NCBI RefSeq assembly: GCF_004014715.1
Contig: NZ_CP034834.1
Location: forward strand, 62,001-126,000
Origin: Pseudoalteromonas sp. R3
Lineage (GTDB): Bacteria > Pseudomonadota > Gammaproteobacteria > Enterobacterales > Alteromonadaceae
Length of the DNA stretch: 64,000 bases
Reading direction: 5' to 3'
The notes beneath the pieces were generated by a model. That model ran no database searches, had not been told where the DNA came from, and worked only from the letters and a program-made list of their open reading frames with translations. Below are positions 60,986 to 64,000 of this stretch, in pieces. The stretch's first letter is position 1. Each line of letters starts with the position of its first letter. A program made the position numbers and the translations under genes.

Positions 60986-61024
60986 AGGTCCCGGTGAATG
61001 CTACCAAGTTGCCGGGGCCTCTTT
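60986..61024 (+). terminator. Terminator between permease 2 and the response regulator
   Basis: AGGTCCCGG pairs with CCGGGGCCT through 9 bp including one G-T, with a 17-base loop, followed by CTTTT. It separates the efflux genes from the two-component genes, which may have their own promoter in 61025-61150. Confidence 0.75.
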
Positions 61025-61151
61025 TATGGTCGGTTCCGTACGATTCGCATTGCGACTACCTGCTGATAATTAAGGGAAACATGTTACACTCAAGGGTACA
61101 GGATCGAAGTAATGGGTATGACAGGCCCACACATATAACACGAGCATAATA

Positions 61152-62498
61152 ATGATGAATAAGATACTCGTTGTCGATGATAATCAGGCTGTGCTGGATG
61201 CACTTTCACTGCTGCTTGAGCTCCATGACTATCAGGTTGAAACGGCTTTAACTCCCTTTGAAGCGCTGCAGATCGTGCGTTATCAACGCATTTCACTGGT
61301 GATCCAGGATATGAACTTTACTGCTGATACGACCTCAGGCGAGGAAGGTAAAGCTTTGTTCCGGGAATTACGAACCATTAATCCTCACTTACCGGTGATC
61401 CTAATCACCGCCTGGACCGAGCTGGAAATGGCCATTGAGTTGGTCAAAGCGGGGGCGGCAGACTATCTGGCTAAACCCTGGGACGATCAGAAGTTGTTAA
61501 CCTCTGTTGCCAACCTGATTGCGCTGGGGCAAGCAAAACAACAAAATGAACAACATGAGCGCATTGCCCAACAGCGTGAAGCATTAAACGCGGGAGCTGA
61601 TCTGCGTGGTCTGGTTTATCGCAGCGGCGCGATGCAACGGGTCGTGGATATGGCAGTGCAGGTTGCTCGGTCAGATGTTGCCGTACTAATAACCGGAGAC
61701 AATGGCAGTGGCAAAGAAAAAATTGCCGAGATTATACAGGCAAACTCCCCGCTCAGAGATGCACCTTTTATAAAGGTCAATGCGGGGGCACTGCCACAGG
61801 AGCTCATTGAAGCAGAACTATTTGGTGCGCAAGCAGGTGCTTATACTGGTGCAAACAAACAGCGCATTGGACGCTTTGAAGCTGCCGATGGCGGCACCTT
61901 GTTTCTCGATGAGATAGGAAATCTGCCTTTGTCCGGACAAATGAAACTATTGAGAGTGCTGCAAACCGGAGAATTTGAACGCCTTGGTTCGGTCGAAACA
62001 AAACGAGTAAATGTGCGCGTTATTTCTGCCACGAATGCAGATTTACTGGAGGACATTCGCTGCGGTCGCTTTCGCCAGGATTTATATTACCGGCTTAACG
62101 TGATTGAGCTTACTTTACCGCCGCTTAAAGCGCGTAGTGATGATATTCTCCCCCTGATATCTCACTTTCTGCCTGCCAGAGAACTGACCTTGAATGCAGA
62201 AAATGCGCTGCTTGGCTATGACTGGCCCGGGAATGTCCGTGAATTAGAAAATGCCTGTAAGCGTGCCGCGGTGCTGAATCCTTGTGGCACGATTGAAGCA
62301 GAGGATTTTGGTCTTCAACCGGGTATACAACCTGGAGTAAAACCAGCTCCTGCTCAGGACAGGCAAGAGCCGGATAAAGCTGAGCTGGAAGCAGCAATGC
62401 GGCAATTTCAGGGAGTAATAGCAAAAGTTGCCCGGCATTTTGGTATGAGCCGGCAGGCGCTTTATCGCAGGTTGCAAAAGTATGGCATTGATTACTAA
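61152..62498 (+). CDS. Sigma-54-dependent response regulator (NtrC family)
   Basis: The receiver domain (1-125) has Asp9-Asp10, the phospho-acceptor Asp53 (VIQDM) and Lys108 (LAKPW). The AAA+ domain has Walker A GDNGSGKE (182-189), the sigma-54 contact loop GAYTGA (229-234, the GAFTGA motif with Tyr for Phe) and Walker B GGTLFLDE (247-254). The C-terminus is a Fis-type HTH (VARHFGMSRQALYRRLQ). It can thus activate sigma-54 promoters once phosphorylated, and the TGTCCGC palindromes at 56180-56225 are its likely targets. The kinase gene begins right after its stop. Confidence 0.93.
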   Translation: MMNKILVVDDNQAVLDALSLLLELHDYQVETALTPFEALQIVRYQRISLVIQDMNFTADTTSGEEGKALFRELRTINPHLPVILITAWTELEMAIELVKAGAADYLAKPWDDQKLLTSVANLIALGQAKQQNEQHERIAQQREALNAGADLRGLVYRSGAMQRVVDMAVQVARSDVAVLITGDNGSGKEKIAEIIQANSPLRDAPFIKVNAGALPQELIEAELFGAQAGAYTGANKQRIGRFEAADGGTLFLDEIGNLPLSGQMKLLRVLQTGEFERLGSVETKRVNVRVISATNADLLEDIRCGRFRQDLYYRLNVIELTLPPLKARSDDILPLISHFLPARELTLNAENALLGYDWPGNVRELENACKRAAVLNPCGTIEAEDFGLQPGIQPGVKPAPAQDRQEPDKAELEAAMRQFQGVIAKVARHFGMSRQALYRRLQKYGIDY

Positions 62499-63815
62499 AT
62501 GAAAAATCTCGGATTATCGATGGCTCACAAGCTTTATATAGCGCTGTTCATTGCTGTGGCAACCGCCAGTGTGCCCGTGTTTTTCCTTGTTGAGTGGCAA
62601 GTTTGGTTAGCGACAGCTTTGTCTGCAATGTGTGTTGGCATGGTTGTACTGCGTATTCTGACGCGAAAATTATTTGCCGGGCTGCAGGCGCTTGAGAGTG
62701 GTTTGCTCAACTTCAAAGACAGCGACTTTTCAACTTTGCTTGCTTATCAGAAAGAGGATGAGTTAGGCAGGCTGTGTCGTTTGTACAATGAAGCGGCACA
62801 ACAACTCAGAGACGAGAAACAGTGGATTTACCAGCGAGAATTAATGCTGGATAAGGTTTTGCATAGTGCGCCTCAGGCACTGCTGCTGACAGATGATAAG
62901 GGTATAGTAGTGTTTTCCAATCACAGTGCAAAAACACTGTTAAACTGCGAGCACAATCTGGAAGGCATGAAGCTCGACAGCCTGGCGCAACAAGCCAGTC
63001 CGGCTTTGTATAATGCACTGTCAGGTGAAATGGATGGACTGTTTGAACTCCCGGGTGAGGGGGAAGATAAGCAGACCTGGCATTTGTCTAATGGGGAACT
63101 TTTACTCAATAACCAGTTTCACCGTCTGTATATTTTTAAACAACTGACCCGAGAGCTGAACCGTCAGGAAGTGGCGGTATGGAAAAAAGTTATTCGCATC
63201 ATCAGCCACGAGCTAAACAACTCTCTGGGACCGATTTCTTCTATGCTGCACAGCGGCAAGATTCTGGCAAATAAACTCGAGGATGCAAGACTGGAGCGGG
63301 TATTTTCGACCATAGATGAACGGATCCGTCATTTGACTGAGTTTGTTCAGGGATATGGTAAATTTGCCAAGCTTCCCGCGCCGAGGTTACAGCCTGTCGT
63401 GTTGTCCGAGCTTCTGACACAACTGCAAACACAATGGCAATTTAATTATTCCCAATCAGGTGTTTTGACGGCGCCTAGACAACTCCTCGCAGATGCTCCT
63501 CAACTAGAGCAACTGCTGATTAATTTACTTAAAAATGCGCATGAATCGGGTAGTGAGCTGAGCGCAATAAAAGTTGAAGTCACTTTTCAGACGAAACACG
63601 TTTTGCTAAGTGTACTCGATGCAGGGCAGGGGATGAGCGAGCATATTATGGCGAATGCTCTGATCCCTTTTTACTCCACTAAATCTAGTGGCACCGGGCT
63701 TGGCCTTGCGCTGTGCCGTGAAATCGTTGAAGCACATCATGGTGATATTCATTTGAAAAATCGCCCACAAGGGGGGCTATGTGTTGAGGTTCGGTTGCCG
63801 CTCACGACTGTCTAA
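62499..63815 (+). CDS. Sensor histidine kinase paired with the NtrC-type regulator
   Basis: Two membrane helices (about 12-31 and 35-54) enclose almost no periplasmic loop. A HAMP-like segment (55-105) and a PAS domain (115-215) follow. The H-box has His237 in IISHELNNSLGPI, and the catalytic part shows LLINLLKNAHESG (N-box), LDAGQGMS (G1) and STKSSGTGLGLALC (G2). The small periplasmic part suggests that it senses within the membrane or cytoplasm, not a large periplasmic ligand. The ATG abuts the regulator's stop codon. Confidence 0.93.
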   Translation: MKNLGLSMAHKLYIALFIAVATASVPVFFLVEWQVWLATALSAMCVGMVVLRILTRKLFAGLQALESGLLNFKDSDFSTLLAYQKEDELGRLCRLYNEAAQQLRDEKQWIYQRELMLDKVLHSAPQALLLTDDKGIVVFSNHSAKTLLNCEHNLEGMKLDSLAQQASPALYNALSGEMDGLFELPGEGEDKQTWHLSNGELLLNNQFHRLYIFKQLTRELNRQEVAVWKKVIRIISHELNNSLGPISSMLHSGKILANKLEDARLERVFSTIDERIRHLTEFVQGYGKFAKLPAPRLQPVVLSELLTQLQTQWQFNYSQSGVLTAPRQLLADAPQLEQLLINLLKNAHESGSELSAIKVEVTFQTKHVLLSVLDAGQGMSEHIMANALIPFYSTKSSGTGLGLALCREIVEAHHGDIHLKNRPQGGLCVEVRLPLTTV

Positions 63816-64000
63816 CTGAGAAGCAGGGCAACCTTGAGTCCTTTCCAACCAGGAGACGGTGTTTGAGGCAATTACAATCGTGCCGGATACGACCAGGCTG
63901 GCTGCACTGACCAAGCCGGCACCAGCTAATATCACAGCACAAGCCTCTCCCCGACACTGGCTGACGGTCTGCATTTGTGCGCTGCTGAGCGTCTTCTTTT
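63777..64000 (-). CDS. Small protein with hydrophobic helix (5' end outside window)
   Basis: Read leftward, the frame enters at the window edge (KKTLSSAQMQTVSQCRGEACAV) and continues ILAGAGLVSAASLVVSGTIVIASNTVSWLERTQGC, then about 20 more residues to a stop at 63777 inside the kinase gene. The small ...ASNTVSWLE..GC ending is a pattern I recall from short Alteromonadales proteins that stop right after Gly-Cys, so the extra tail may reflect a lost stop. The start codon is not in the window. Confidence 0.45.
   Translation of the reverse strand, partial: KKTLSSAQMQTVSQCRGEACAVILAGAGLVSAASLVVSGTIVIASNTVSWLERTQGCPASQLDSRERQPNLNT

Overview
The window looks like a chromosome segment of a marine gammaproteobacterium of the Alteromonadales, most probably Pseudoalteromonas. 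The support is gene content and style: hutH-hutU with a divergent LysR gene, CBM9/DUF5916 barrel protein, RoxA-like dihaem cytochrome, coniferyl-aldehyde-dehydrogenase-type ALDH, many FG-GAP and lipoprotein genes, and double-glycine-leader peptides of a type seen in that genus. This is inference from family knowledge; no rRNA, tRNA or CRISPR array is visible.

Layout. 1-2371: start of a cell-surface lipoprotein gene (cut by the window edge). 2.8-9.7 kb: ToxR-like membrane regulator, DUF5916 outer-membrane protein, S66 peptidase, ENPP-type phosphodiesterase. 9.9-14.9 kb: histidine utilisation (hutU, hutH) and a LysR regulator, separated by a tandem 21-bp repeat running into a REP-like hairpin pair. 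14.9-17.4 kb: a small-peptide region with an XRE regulator, a 189-aa protein carrying repeated SG..KP motifs and a membrane protein in one operon, a second XRE gene, and an orphan lanthipeptide-like precursor. 17.5-28.6 kb: OpgC-like acyltransferase, a second ToxR-like regulator, then a three-gene secreted set (1473-aa FG-GAP protein, 306-aa partner, RTX-repeat protein). 28.6-33.3 kb: choloylglycine-hydrolase-family amidase, RoxA-like cytochrome, aldehyde dehydrogenase. 33.4-39.3 kb: an AT-rich island bounded by an integrase remnant and a DUF4351-like remnant; it holds a degenerate tyrosine recombinase, DUF2971, a membrane protein, an AlbA_2-like protein and small genes, with a ten-base motif at three successive gene junctions. 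39.4-46.4 kb: UbiB-family kinase, two small secreted paralogues, and an ABC/FtsX/FG-GAP operon whose permease has two frameshifts. 46.5-56 kb: S41-beta-lactamase fusion lipoprotein, small lipoprotein, two acetyltransferases, serine hydrolase, a frameshifted PaiB homologue opposite a MocR regulator, two tandem secreted paralogues and a histidine phosphatase. 56-63.8 kb: a MacAB-like efflux operon followed by a sigma-54 response regulator and its histidine kinase, with palindromic TGTCCGC sites and a candidate sigma-54 promoter in front.

The most interesting points are (i) the 189-aa SG..KP repeat protein operon and the nearby orphan Cys-rich peptide precursor, (ii) the AT-rich island with its recombinase that has lost nearly all catalytic residues, (iii) the self-contained two-component-controlled efflux locus, and (iv) four one-base losses that break three genes between 43.6 and 51.8 kb, which could be real decay or sequencing errors. 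All calls come from reading the sequence; no database search was run.
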